Source of the DNA: Burkholderiales bacterium
GTDB taxonomy: Bacteria > Pseudomonadota > Gammaproteobacteria > Burkholderiales > Burkholderiaceae_C
Direction: 5' to 3'
Assembly: GCA_026400275.1 (NCBI GenBank)
Contig: JAPLPK010000130.1
Coordinates: forward strand, 1 to 43,194
Length of the DNA: 43,194 bases
The notes under the pieces are model-generated. The model searched no databases, was not told where the DNA came from, and was given only the letters and a program-made list of their open reading frames with translations. Of this stretch, positions 1-8,087 are shown piece by piece. Made by a program: the position numbers and the translations under genes. Numbering within the stretch: the stretch's first letter is position 1; the number at the start of each line of letters is the position of its first letter.

Positions 1-656
1 AAGGGGTTGATCTGCAGCTCTAGCGCCATGCTGGAGGGCAATGTGGGCTCATTCGCCTCACGTTTGACTATGCATGCGAGTTGGTATTGGAGCAGGGCGG
101 CGTTATCGGGTTCCACCACCCGTGCGAACTTCAGGTTACTTAATGTGTATTCGTGGGTGCAGCATACCCGCGTGTTTCCCGGTAATGCGGCCAGCGCAGA
201 CAGGGACGCTAGCATCTGCGCCGGTGTGCCTTCAAACAGGCGCCCGCAGCCGCCCGAGAAAAGGGTGTCGCCACAGAATACCAAGGGCGCGCCCTGGCAT
301 TGGGGTGTGTAGTAAGCGATGTGCCCAGCGGTGTGACCAGGCACGTCGAGCACTTCGAATTGCAGGCCCAACACGGTGATGCGGTCGCCCTGGCTCAACT
401 TGTGCAGCGGCTCGGGAATGCGTTCACGCGCAGGCCCGTACACCGTGGCTCCGGTCGTTTCGCGCAGGCGGTCCACACCGCCGACATGGTCGGCATGGTG
501 GTGGGTGACTAGAATGCTGTCCAACTGCAAGCTGTGCTGCTGCAGGGCGTCCAACACGGGCTGTGCGTCGCCCGGATCCACCACGAGTGCGCGGTGGCCA
601 TCGTGCAACATCCAGATGTAGTTATCGGCAAAAGCAGGTAGGGCAAGCAAGTTCAT
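1..656 (-). CDS. gloB: Hydroxyacylglutathione hydrolase (glyoxalase II), 3' end cut by window
   Basis: The minus strand from the ATG at 656-654 reads open to the window edge (218 codons), so the C-terminus is missing; the family is about 250-260 residues. The protein begins [19 protein letters not shown] and carries the metallo-beta-lactamase metal motif THHHADH near residue 52, with further ligand segments [24 protein letters not shown] and [14 protein letters not shown], all typical of glyoxalase II. The enzyme hydrolyses S-lactoylglutathione to lactate and glutathione in the cytoplasm, the second step of methylglyoxal detoxification. It diverges from the methyltransferase gene at 655, with the two start codons overlapping by two bases, so each promoter must lie inside the other gene. 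Confidence 0.95.
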   Translation of the reverse strand, partial: MNLLALPAFADNYIWMLHDGHRALVVDPGDAQPVLDALQQHSLQLDSILVTHHHADHVGGVDRLRETTGATVYGPARERIPEPLHKLSQGDRITVLGLQFEVLDVPGHTAGHIAYYTPQCQGAPLVFCGDTLFSGGCGRLFEGTPAQMLASLSALAALPGNTRVCCTHEYTLSNLKFARVVEPDNAALLQYQLACIVKREANEPTLPSSMALELQINP

Positions 657-1449
657 GGGCAGCGAAATTATAGGTTTGCACGATTGGCTGAAAACCCCGC
701 CCGGCTGCTACATGCTGGATTGGGAGCGTGGGCGCTTCGATGAGGCAGTCGCGGACATATTTGGTTACCACGCCCTCCAGCTCGGGCTTGCGGAACTGCC
801 AGGGCTGCAGAATAACCGCATACCGCACCGTTGGCTTGCCACCCATGCTGTTGCCGAGCCGCAAGATGCAGACCTACAGAGCGAGCGCGCAACCTTGGTC
901 ACCGATTTTGCAGCGCTGCCGTTTTCCGAAAGCAGCCTGGACCTGCTGCTGCTGCCGCATGCCCTGGACCACAGCCCCGACCCCCATGCCACCTTGCGCG
1001 AGGTAGAGCGGGTGCTGGTGCCCGAGGGCAAGGTGGTGATTGCCGGCTTCAACCCCATGAGCCTGTGGGGCCTGCGGCAAAGCCGTGGTCACCTGTACCG
1101 CCGCATGGGCATAGGCGGTAGCTACTTGCCCGAGATGGGCGGCATGATCGGCTATTGGCGCCTGCGCGACTGGTTGCGCCTGCTGAGCTTCGAGGTGGAG
1201 TCGGTGCAGTTCGGCTGCTACCGCCCCTCGGTGCGCAGCGAGGCCTGGCTGAACCGCTTCGCCTGGATGGAGGCTGCGGGTGAGCGGTTTGCGCCCATCC
1301 TAGGCGCGGTGTACTTCGTGGTGGCCGTCAAGCGGGTGCGCGGCATGCGGCTGATGGGGCCGCGCTGGAAAGTCCCCAAGGCCCTGGCCAATGCCCCCGT
1401 GCCGATTGCCAACCGGGACGCCAACCGCCATGGCAACCATAGCACTTAG
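655..1449 (+). CDS. Class I SAM-dependent methyltransferase, substrate unknown
   Basis: A 264-residue protein with a Rossmann-type methyltransferase core. The segment [47 protein letters not shown] is the usual post-motif region of the Methyltransf_11 family. The first SAM-binding glycine motif is poorly conserved, as in many proteobacterial proteins encoded beside gloB. The ATG at 655 overlaps the gloB start; an in-frame TTG at 676 ([10 protein letters not shown]) is an alternative and would remove the overlap. The 3' end overlaps the chosen rnhA start by 20 bases. The gloB-methyltransferase-rnhA order is common in beta-proteobacteria as I recall it. The substrate cannot be told from sequence. 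Confidence 0.8.
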   Translation: MGSEIIGLHDWLKTPPGCYMLDWERGRFDEAVADIFGYHALQLGLAELPGLQNNRIPHRWLATHAVAEPQDADLQSERATLVTDFAALPFSESSLDLLLLPHALDHSPDPHATLREVERVLVPEGKVVIAGFNPMSLWGLRQSRGHLYRRMGIGGSYLPEMGGMIGYWRLRDWLRLLSFEVESVQFGCYRPSVRSEAWLNRFAWMEAAGERFAPILGAVYFVVAVKRVRGMRLMGPRWKVPKALANAPVPIANRDANRHGNHST

Positions 1450-1948
1450 CCCATCTGGTAAAAACGATGTTCCCGAATCCTTATTTAGAAAGCTGTGTTT
1501 GAACCACGTTGACATGTATACCGATGGCGCCTGCAAGGGCAACCCTGGCCCCGGCGGCTGGGGCGTTTTGCTGACCTGGGGTGGCACTGAAAAAGAAATG
1601 TTTGGCGGCGAGTTGGCTACCACCAATAACCGCATGGAAATGATGGCCGTGATCGAAGGCCTGAGCGCGCTCAAGCAGCCTTGCAGCATCACCCTGTATA
1701 TCGACAGCCAGTACGTGCTCAAGGGCATGACCGAATGGCTCAAGGGCTGGAAGTCCCGTGGCTGGATGACAGCATCCAAAGAACCGGTCAAGAACGTGGA
1801 CCTGTGGCAACGCCTGGACGGCCTGGTCAACACCGCCGGCCACAAGATCGAATGGCGCTGGGTCAAGGGCCATGCCGGCCACCCCGGCAATGAGCGCGCC
1901 GATGCGCTGGCCAACCGTGGCGTAGACCTGGCCCTGGGCAAACGCTGA
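1430..1948 (+). CDS. rnhA: Ribonuclease HI
   Basis: The protein hydrolyses RNA in RNA-DNA hybrids (primer and R-loop removal) in the cytoplasm. The RNase H fold is clear: [18 protein letters not shown] with the first catalytic Asp, NNRMEMMAV with the catalytic Glu, [10 protein letters not shown] with the second Asp, the basic protrusion around [20 protein letters not shown], and the C-terminal [17 protein letters not shown] with catalytic His and Asp. From the ATG at 1430 it has 172 residues, about 20 more than E. coli RNase HI, all N-terminal. A TTG at 1499 ([10 protein letters not shown]) would give the usual length. Neither start has a strong ribosome binding site, so the start is uncertain. 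sbcB follows after 7 bases, so the two nucleases are probably cotranscribed. Confidence 0.93.
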   Translation: MATIALSPSGKNDVPESLFRKLCLNHVDMYTDGACKGNPGPGGWGVLLTWGGTEKEMFGGELATTNNRMEMMAVIEGLSALKQPCSITLYIDSQYVLKGMTEWLKGWKSRGWMTASKEPVKNVDLWQRLDGLVNTAGHKIEWRWVKGHAGHPGNERADALANRGVDLALGKR

Positions 1949-1955
1949 GGCCACT

Positions 1956-3413
1956 ATGACAGACGCGCCCGCGCAGCACACCTTCCTCTGGCACGACTAC
2001 GAGACCTTTGGTGCCAATGCGCGGCGCGACCGGCCCGCCCAGTTCGCCGCCATCCGTACCGATGCGGACCTGAACGAAATCGGCGAGCCGATGATGCTGT
2101 ACTGCCAGCCCGCGCCTGACTTTTTGCCCGACCCGCAGTCCTGCCTGATCACCGGCATTACTCCCCAGCTCTGCCTGGAGCGCGGCGTGCCCGAGGCCGT
2201 GTTTGCACAAGCGATCGAGCAGGCCTTCAGCCAGCCCGGCACCATTGGCGTGGGCTACAACACCATACGTTTTGACGATGAGATCACGCGCTTCATGTTC
2301 TGGCGCAACCTGATCGACCCGTACGCGCGTGAATGGCAAAACGGCTGCGGCCGCTGGGACCTGCTGGATGTGGTGCGCACCACCTACGCGCTGCGCCCCG
2401 AGGGCATAGCATGGCCCACCAAACCCGAAGGCGGCCCCAGCTTCCGCCTGGAAGACCTGAGCCGCGCCAACGGCCTGCTGCACGAGGCCGCGCACGATGC
2501 CTTGTCCGATGTGCGTGCCACCATCGCCCTGGCGCGCCTGATCCGCACCTCGCAGCCGCGCCTGTTCGACTTCTGCCTGGGACTGCACAAGAAAGAGCGT
2601 GTGGCTGCCGAGCTGGGGCTGCCCACCACGCTGCAGGCCGCGCGGCCGTTTCTGCATATTTCCGGCATGTTCCCGGCCGAACGCGGCTGCCTGGCCGTGA
2701 TGTGGCCGCTGGCCATGCACCCCACCAACCGCAACGAGCTGATCGCCTGGGACCTGTCGCACAGCCCGGCGGAATTCAGCCAGATGAATGTGGAAGACAT
2801 CCGCCTGCGCATGTTCAGCAAGGCCAGTGACTTGCCTGAGGGGGTGAACCGGCTGCCCATCAAGACCATCCACCTGAACAAGTCGCCCATGGTGGTGGCA
2901 AATTTGAAAACCCTGTCGCCCGAGCTGGCCAAACGCTGGGGGCTGGATGGCGATGTGTTGCGCGCCCACGCGGCCGAGGCGCGGGCCTTGCCGGATATGA
3001 GCGGTATCTGGCCCGCCGTGTTTGAGCGCCCGCCCGAGCCCGCGCGCGATGTGGACGAAGACCTGTACGGCGGCTTTGTGGATGACCATGACCGGCGCCG
3101 CCTGAACGATCTGCGTACGCTGTCGCCCGAGAAGCTGGGCCAGGTGCGCAGCAGCTTCGACGACAGCCGGCTGGACGAGTTGCTGTTCCGCTACCGTGCG
3201 CGCAACTTTCCGGCCAGCCTGTCGCCCGAGGAGTTGCAGCGTTGGGAAGAACACCGCGCCGCACGCCTGTTTGACGGGGAGGGCGGCGCCCGCACCGTAG
3301 ACAGTCTGTTCAGCGAGATCGATGCCCTATCGGAAACCGCCGACGAGCGCGGCGAAGAGATTCTGGGTGCCTTGTACGACTACGCCGAAGCGATCGCCCC
3401 CGATCGAGATTGA
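1956..3413 (+). CDS. sbcB: Exodeoxyribonuclease I
   Basis: A 485-residue 3'-to-5' single-strand DNA exonuclease of the DEDDh type, used in mismatch repair and recombination. Visible motifs are WHDYETFG at residues 12-19 (Asp14 and Glu16 bind metal), GYNTIRFDDE in ExoII, and HDALSDVRATIALA in ExoIII with the catalytic His and Asp. Length matches E. coli ExoI (475), and the SH3-like and C-terminal helical regions appear complete. It starts 7 bases after rnhA, suggesting translational coupling. Nothing unusual was seen. Confidence 0.95.
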   Translation: MTDAPAQHTFLWHDYETFGANARRDRPAQFAAIRTDADLNEIGEPMMLYCQPAPDFLPDPQSCLITGITPQLCLERGVPEAVFAQAIEQAFSQPGTIGVGYNTIRFDDEITRFMFWRNLIDPYAREWQNGCGRWDLLDVVRTTYALRPEGIAWPTKPEGGPSFRLEDLSRANGLLHEAAHDALSDVRATIALARLIRTSQPRLFDFCLGLHKKERVAAELGLPTTLQAARPFLHISGMFPAERGCLAVMWPLAMHPTNRNELIAWDLSHSPAEFSQMNVEDIRLRMFSKASDLPEGVNRLPIKTIHLNKSPMVVANLKTLSPELAKRWGLDGDVLRAHAAEARALPDMSGIWPAVFERPPEPARDVDEDLYGGFVDDHDRRRLNDLRTLSPEKLGQVRSSFDDSRLDELLFRYRARNFPASLSPEELQRWEEHRAARLFDGEGGARTVDSLFSEIDALSETADERGEEILGALYDYAEAIAPDRD

Positions 3414-3452
3414 CCACCCCGGTCAACGCCACCACCACGAAAGATTGCAAAT

Positions 3453-4613
3453 ATGGCCCGAAGTCTCAGCAGTCTGTGGTTGAAAAGCCTGACCCGTATC
3501 GCCAAGACCCAGCAGAAGAAGCTGGTCAGAGGCTTGACGGCGGTCACCAAGAAGGCGACCAAGGCGGCGGTAAAAAAGGCGCTGGCACCGCCGAAGCCTG
3601 CGCCCAGGCCCACCGCCAAACCGTCCGCCAAGGCTGCTGCAAGACCATCCGCCAAACCCGCTGCCAAGCCCGCCGCCAAATCTGCGCCACCGGCGGAGTT
3701 GCCCGGCAGTTGGACCCGTTCCTTCTTCGCCGCACCCAATGGCCAGCGCATGAGTTACTGGCTGTACCTGCCGCTGCGCGACAAGGCGCAGGCTCTCAAA
3801 CCTTTGCCCTTGGTCGTCATGCTGCACGGCTGCACCCAGACGGCACCCGAATTCGCCCAGGGTAGTCGCATGAACACCCTGGCCCAGCGCAAAGGCTTTG
3901 CCGTGCTGTACCCGCAACAACTGTTGACTATCGACGCCCACCGCTGCTGGCAGTGGTACCAGCGCACCACGCAGAATGGCGGCGGCGAGGCCGGCCTGGT
4001 GGCGGGCATGGTCACGCACGTGGTGGCCAGGCTGGGGCTGGACGCAAGCCGGGTCTACCTGGCCGGCATCTCGGCCGGCGCGGCGCTGGCCCAGATCATC
4101 GCGCTGCGCTACCCCTTTCGTATTGCCGCCGTGGGCCTGCATTCCGGCCCAGTGTTTGGCACCGCAGACAACCGCATGAGCGCCTTTGCCGCGATGCAGA
4201 CCGGTGGCGGCACCCATGTGGCGCAGGCAGTGCAGGCCACCGTGGATGGAGGCGGCTTCCCGCGCATGCCGGCCATCATCCTGCACGGCGAGGCTGACAA
4301 AGTGGTGCGCATCGTCAACCAGCAGCAGGTGGCGCAGCAGTTTCTGCGGGTCAATGGCATCGCCAATTTGGCCCCGGTCACCGTACTCAGTCCCGCCCGC
4401 CCCAAGGGCCGCAGCCCGCGCCATGCCTTCCAGACGCAGGACTACCGCGTGGGACGCAAACCCATCGTGTCGGTCTGCCGTATCGCCGGGCTGGACCACG
4501 CCTGGAGCGGCGGCGACGGCACGCTGCGCTTCAACGACAGCGTGGGGCCCGATGCCAGCACGCTGTTGTGGGCCTTCTTCTCCAAGCACCGGCGGCTGCG
4601 GACCGTTACGTAG
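3453..4613 (+). CDS. PHB-depolymerase-family esterase with Lys/Ala/Pro-rich N-terminus
   Basis: A 386-residue alpha/beta hydrolase of the PHB depolymerase (feruloyl-esterase-like) family. After a unique N-terminus the catalytic domain starts near residue 85 (SWTRSFFAAPNGQRMSYWLYLP), with the oxyanion segment VVMLHGCTQT, the lipase box GISAG (nucleophile Ser207), the acidic residue in ILHGEADKVV and the histidine in GLDHAWSGG. Residues 20-80 are almost wholly Lys, Ala, Pro, Thr and Ser (AKPSAKAAARPSAKPAAK), a histone-H1/PhaP-like linker, and there is no normal signal peptide. The likely role is hydrolysis of short-chain polyhydroxyalkanoate or related esters. The basic tail could bind polyanions or granules; that is inference. 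It starts 39 bases after sbcB and ends before a hairpin repeat. Confidence 0.85.
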   Translation: MARSLSSLWLKSLTRIAKTQQKKLVRGLTAVTKKATKAAVKKALAPPKPAPRPTAKPSAKAAARPSAKPAAKPAAKSAPPAELPGSWTRSFFAAPNGQRMSYWLYLPLRDKAQALKPLPLVVMLHGCTQTAPEFAQGSRMNTLAQRKGFAVLYPQQLLTIDAHRCWQWYQRTTQNGGGEAGLVAGMVTHVVARLGLDASRVYLAGISAGAALAQIIALRYPFRIAAVGLHSGPVFGTADNRMSAFAAMQTGGGTHVAQAVQATVDGGGFPRMPAIILHGEADKVVRIVNQQQVAQQFLRVNGIANLAPVTVLSPARPKGRSPRHAFQTQDYRVGRKPIVSVCRIAGLDHAWSGGDGTLRFNDSVGPDASTLLWAFFSKHRRLRTVT

Positions 4614-4631
4614 TTTGCTATGGTTTGAATA

Positions 4632-4664
4632 GCTGCTTGCGCAGATAAATTGTGCGCTAGCGGC
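4632..4664. repeat. Dispersed hairpin repeat, degraded copy
   Basis: Imperfect 12-bp arms at 4632-4643 and 4653-4664 flank a GATAAATT-type loop. The GCAGATAAAT segment is shared with the copy at 14024-14068. There is one G-T wobble and one mismatch. It lies 20 bases after the esterase stop and probably acts as a weak terminator. Confidence 0.6.
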
Positions 4665-4793
4665 CAATTTGACCTATAAGGTTGCATGGGTTTCGAAAGC
4701 GCGTTTTCGTCAGCAAACCGTCAATTTGCGTGGCCACAATGCGCCACATAAAACAAAACCCCGGCACGCAGTGCCCGGGAACCGGAGACAAGC

Positions 4794-6434
4794 ATGCGCA
4801 GCAACAACGTTTACCAGCAAGGGCTGGACAAGAACCCAGCCAACTTTGTGGCCTTGTCGCCGCTGAGCTTTATCGAGCGATCGGCCAAGGTCTACCCGGA
4901 CCGCCTGGCGGTGATCTACGGCGAGCGCCGCCAGACCTGGGCCCAGACCTACACCCGTTGCCGCCAGTTGGCCAGCGCCCTGCAAGCGCGGGGCATAGGC
5001 GAGGGCGACACCGTGGCGGTGATGCTGCCCAATGTACCGGCCATGTTGGAAGCCCATTTCGGCGTGCCCATGTCCGGCGCCGTGCTCAACACCTTGAACA
5101 CCCGGCTGGACGGCGAGGCCATCGCCTTCATGCTGCAGCACGGTGAGGCCAAGGTGCTGCTGGTGGACAGCGAATTCGCCTCCGTGGTCGACAAGGCCCT
5201 GTCCCTGCTGGGCGATAAGCGGCCCTATGTCATCGAGGTGGAGGATGCCCTGGCGCCTGAAGGCAAATACCTGGGCGATACCGACTACGAGAGCTTCATC
5301 GCCGCCGGCCAGCCTGACTTTGCCTGGCAGTTGCCGGCCGACGAGTGGGATGCGATTGCGCTGAACTACACCTCGGGCACCACAGGCAACCCCAAGGGCG
5401 TGGTCACCCACCACCGCGGTGCTTATCTGAACGCCGCCAACAATGTGCTGTCCTGGCAAATACCGCACCACGCGGTGTATTTGTGGACCCTGCCCATGTT
5501 CCACTGCAACGGCTGGTGCTTTCCCTGGACCATGGCCTTGATCGCTGGCACCAGCGTGTGCCTGCGGCGGGTGGACCCGGCGCTGATCTACCCGCTGATA
5601 CGCGAGCACCACATTACCCACCTGTGCGGCGCGCCGATTGTGTTCAGTATGTTGATCCACGCGCCTGCTACGCTGCGCGAGGGCATTACCCATACCATCC
5701 AGGGCCTGGTGGCCGGTGCGGCGCCGCCAGCAGCGGTGATCGAGGGCTGCGAGAACGCTGGCATCCACATCACCCATGTCTACGGCCTGACCGAGGTCTA
5801 TGGCCCGGCGGCCGTGTGTGCGCCGCAAGAGTCCTGGGCTGGCCTGCCGATAGCCGAGCGCGCCCGCCTGAACAGCCGCCAGGGTGTGCCCTATCCGCTG
5901 CAGCAGGCGGTGGCTGTGCTCGACCCTGAAACCTTGCAGCCGGTACCTGCCGACGGCACGACCATGGGCGAAATCTTCTTCCGTGGCAACGTGGTGATGA
6001 AGGGCTATCTGAAGAACCCGGCTGCCACCCAAGCGGCGTTTGCCGGCGGCTGGTTCCACACCGGTGACCTGGCGGTGATGCACCCCGATGGCTATGCCCA
6101 GATTAAGGACCGCAGCAAGGACATCATCATCTCGGGCGGTGAAAACATCTCGTCCATCGAGGTGGAGGATGTGCTGCACCGCCACCCGGCGGTGATGCTG
6201 GCGGCCGTGGTAGCCCAGCCAGACGAAAAATGGGGCGAAGTGCCCTGTGCCTTCATCGAATTGAAGGCCGATGCGCAGGCCAGCGCCCAGGACATCATTG
6301 ACTTCTGCCGAAGCCATATGGCACGCTTTAAAGTACCGAAACAGGTGGTCTTCTGCAAATTGCCGAAAACGTCAACCGGGAAAATCCAAAAATTTGTTCT
6401 GCGTGAACAAGTAAAGTCGAACGCAAATACCTGA
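4794..6434 (+). CDS. AMP-dependent acyl-CoA synthetase
   Basis: A 546-residue ANL-superfamily ligase that activates a carboxylic acid with ATP and CoA through an acyl-adenylate. The P-loop YTSGTTGNPKGVV is near residues 192-204, the A5 motif HVYGLTEVYGP is central, and the C-terminal hinge region reads GWFHTGDLAVMHPDGYAQIKDRSKDIIISGGENISS; the catalytic lysine is in LPKTSTGKIQKFVLRE. An ATG with GGAG about 8 bases upstream fixes the start. It lies 71 bases before livG and on the same strand as the whole ABC cluster, so it probably converts the imported acid to its CoA ester. Chain length or aromatic preference cannot be read reliably; the sequence resembles medium/long-chain DitJ/AlkK-like enzymes. 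Confidence 0.9.
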   Translation: MRSNNVYQQGLDKNPANFVALSPLSFIERSAKVYPDRLAVIYGERRQTWAQTYTRCRQLASALQARGIGEGDTVAVMLPNVPAMLEAHFGVPMSGAVLNTLNTRLDGEAIAFMLQHGEAKVLLVDSEFASVVDKALSLLGDKRPYVIEVEDALAPEGKYLGDTDYESFIAAGQPDFAWQLPADEWDAIALNYTSGTTGNPKGVVTHHRGAYLNAANNVLSWQIPHHAVYLWTLPMFHCNGWCFPWTMALIAGTSVCLRRVDPALIYPLIREHHITHLCGAPIVFSMLIHAPATLREGITHTIQGLVAGAAPPAAVIEGCENAGIHITHVYGLTEVYGPAAVCAPQESWAGLPIAERARLNSRQGVPYPLQQAVAVLDPETLQPVPADGTTMGEIFFRGNVVMKGYLKNPAATQAAFAGGWFHTGDLAVMHPDGYAQIKDRSKDIIISGGENISSIEVEDVLHRHPAVMLAAVVAQPDEKWGEVPCAFIELKADAQASAQDIIDFCRSHMARFKVPKQVVFCKLPKTSTGKIQKFVLREQVKSNANT

Positions 6435-6505
6435 TGCCTCTTTGCCTGCCACGCACGATGTTGTGTAGCAGGCTTGTCCGATGAACCTGCAGTAAAGGAC
6501 TCGAT

Positions 6506-7258
6506 TTGCCCAGTGACATCATTCTCCAGACGGAAGGCCTGACCAAGGAATTCCTTGGCTTTGCTGCAGTGGCCTGCGTCAACCTGCAGGTGCAACGCGG
6601 CAGCATCCACGCGCTGATTGGCCCCAACGGCGCGGGTAAGACCACCGTCTTCAACCTGCTCACCAAATTCATCCAGCCCACCAAGGGGCAGATCCAGTTC
6701 AACGGTATCGACATCACGCGGGAAACACCCATCCAGGTGGCGCGGCGTGGCATGGTGCGCTCGTTCCAGATCTCCGCCACATTCGCCCACCTCACGGCAC
6801 TGGAAAACGTGCGCGTGGCCCTGCAGCGCAAGCGTACTGATTCGTTTAACTTCTGGTCCTCGGTGACGCGGCTCGACGCGCTGAACGGTCGGGCCATGGA
6901 GCTGCTGGAGCAGGTGGACCTGCAAGGATTTGCCGACACCGTGGCGGTGGAGATGCCCTACGGCCGCAAGCGCGCCCTGGAGATCGCCACCACCCTGGCC
7001 CTGGAGCCCGAGCTGATGCTGCTGGACGAGCCCACCCAGGGCATGGGCCACGAGGACGTTGGCCGCGTGGTGGAGCTGATCCGCAAGGTATCCAAAGGCC
7101 GCACCATTTTGATGGTGGAGCACAACCTGTCGGTGGTCGAGTCGCTGTGCGACACGCTCACTGTCTTGCAGCGAGGCAGCGTGCTGGCCGAGGGTAACTA
7201 CGCCACCGTGTCCAAAGACCCGCGCGTGCTGGAAGCCTACGTGGGGGTGGAGGCATGA
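6506..7258 (+). CDS. livG: LIV-type ABC transporter ATP-binding protein LivG
   Basis: A 250-residue ATPase of a branched-chain-amino-acid-type importer, acting on the cytoplasmic face with LivF. Walker A is GPNGAGKTT, the Q-loop region is MVRSFQISATF, and Walker B is LMLLDEPTQGMG followed by the H-loop MVEHN. The ABC signature is divergent: MPYGRKRALEIATTLA where LivG proteins usually have LSYGxQRxLEIAR. The start is a TTG at 6506 with AAAGGA seven bases upstream; no closer ATG fits the family N-terminus. The stop overlaps the ATG of a 22-codon bridging frame (ATGA, 7255-7258). Confidence 0.92.
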   Translation: MPSDIILQTEGLTKEFLGFAAVACVNLQVQRGSIHALIGPNGAGKTTVFNLLTKFIQPTKGQIQFNGIDITRETPIQVARRGMVRSFQISATFAHLTALENVRVALQRKRTDSFNFWSSVTRLDALNGRAMELLEQVDLQGFADTVAVEMPYGRKRALEIATTLALEPELMLLDEPTQGMGHEDVGRVVELIRKVSKGRTILMVEHNLSVVESLCDTLTVLQRGSVLAEGNYATVSKDPRVLEAYVGVEA

Positions 7259-7323
7259 GCGCCACGCTGGGCCGCCCCGAGCAAGCTCGCACCGCAGTGC
7301 GCAGCACGGAGGTCTTGCCATGA
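7255..7323 (+). other. 22-codon bridging frame between livG and livF, possible coupling ORF
   Basis: ATG at 7255-7257 overlaps the livG stop as ATGA, and its TGA at 7321-7323 overlaps the livF ATG (7320-7322), again as ATGA. The frame encodes MSATLGRPEQARTAVRSTEV then LP. There is no sign that the peptide itself matters, but ribosomes ending livG could run through it and restart at livF. Part of this spacer resembles short non-coding filler seen between genes in this family, so it may be fortuitous. Confidence 0.4.
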
Positions 7324-8042
7324 GCAGCGCATTCAACTCCAGCAGCGAGATGCTGCGCGTCACCGATTTGCATGCTTTCTATGGCGAGTCGCACATACTG
7401 CACGGTGTGGACTTGCATGTGAACCGGGGCGAGCTGATTACCCTGCTGGGCCGCAACGGCGCCGGCCGCTCGACCACATTGAAGGCCATTCTGGGCCTGG
7501 TGGGGCGGCGTAGCGGCTCCATCATGTTCAATGGCAACGAAGTGGTGCGCATGGCGCCCCACTATATTGCACGCTTGGGCGTGGGCTTTTGCCCCGAAGA
7601 GCGCGGCATTTTTGCCGGCCTGTCCACCGAAGAAAACCTGATGCTGCCCCCGGTGGTGGCCAGCGGAGGCATGACGCTGGACGAAATCTATGCGCTGTTT
7701 CCCAATCTGTACGAGCGCCGCAACAGTCCCGGCACCCGCCTGTCGGGCGGCGAGCAGCAGATGCTGGCCATGGCCCGCATTCTGCGCACCGGGGCCAAGA
7801 TGCTGCTGCTGGACGAAATCACCGAAGGCCTGGCCCCGGTGATCGTGAAGAAGCTGGGCGAGGTAATTCGCCTACTGAAAACGCGCGGCTACACCATCGT
7901 GCTGGTGGAGCAGAACTTCCGCTTCGCCGCGCCCTTGGCGGACAGGCATTACGTGCTGGAGCATGGCCAGGTGGCCATGGTGGTACAAAAAGACGAGCTG
8001 GCAGCCAAGACCAGCGACATGCAAGCTTTGCTCGGCGTGTAA
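7320..8042 (+). CDS. livF: LIV-type ABC transporter ATP-binding protein LivF, Walker A Lys replaced by Arg
   Basis: A 240-residue partner ATPase to LivG. It shows LLGRNGAGRSTTLKAILG at Walker A, the signature LSGGEQQMLAMARIL, Walker B MLLLDEITEGLAP and the H-loop LVEQNF. Two oddities are visible: the invariant Walker A lysine is Arg (codon CGC at 7468-7470), and the residue after the Walker B Asp-Glu is Ile rather than Pro. I recall arginine in a subset of beta-proteobacterial LivF proteins, so this may be a subfamily trait, with LivG as the main hydrolysing site. It starts at the ATGA overlap at 7320. The binding-protein gene follows after 45 bases. Confidence 0.92.
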   Translation: MSSAFNSSSEMLRVTDLHAFYGESHILHGVDLHVNRGELITLLGRNGAGRSTTLKAILGLVGRRSGSIMFNGNEVVRMAPHYIARLGVGFCPEERGIFAGLSTEENLMLPPVVASGGMTLDEIYALFPNLYERRNSPGTRLSGGEQQMLAMARILRTGAKMLLLDEITEGLAPVIVKKLGEVIRLLKTRGYTIVLVEQNFRFAAPLADRHYVLEHGQVAMVVQKDELAAKTSDMQALLGV

Positions 8043-8087
8043 GCCGGGTAACAAGACCTTTTCATCGTTGACCAGAGGAGACACCCC

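Noticed and set aside
1863-3254. 463-codon minus-strand open frame
   Set aside because: It lies opposite sbcB, whose protein has all family motifs. Its translation is low-complexity and resembles no family; high GC makes long antisense frames common here.
4710-6317. 535-codon minus-strand open frame opposite the acyl-CoA synthetase
   Set aside because: It is the antisense shadow of a gene with complete catalytic motifs.
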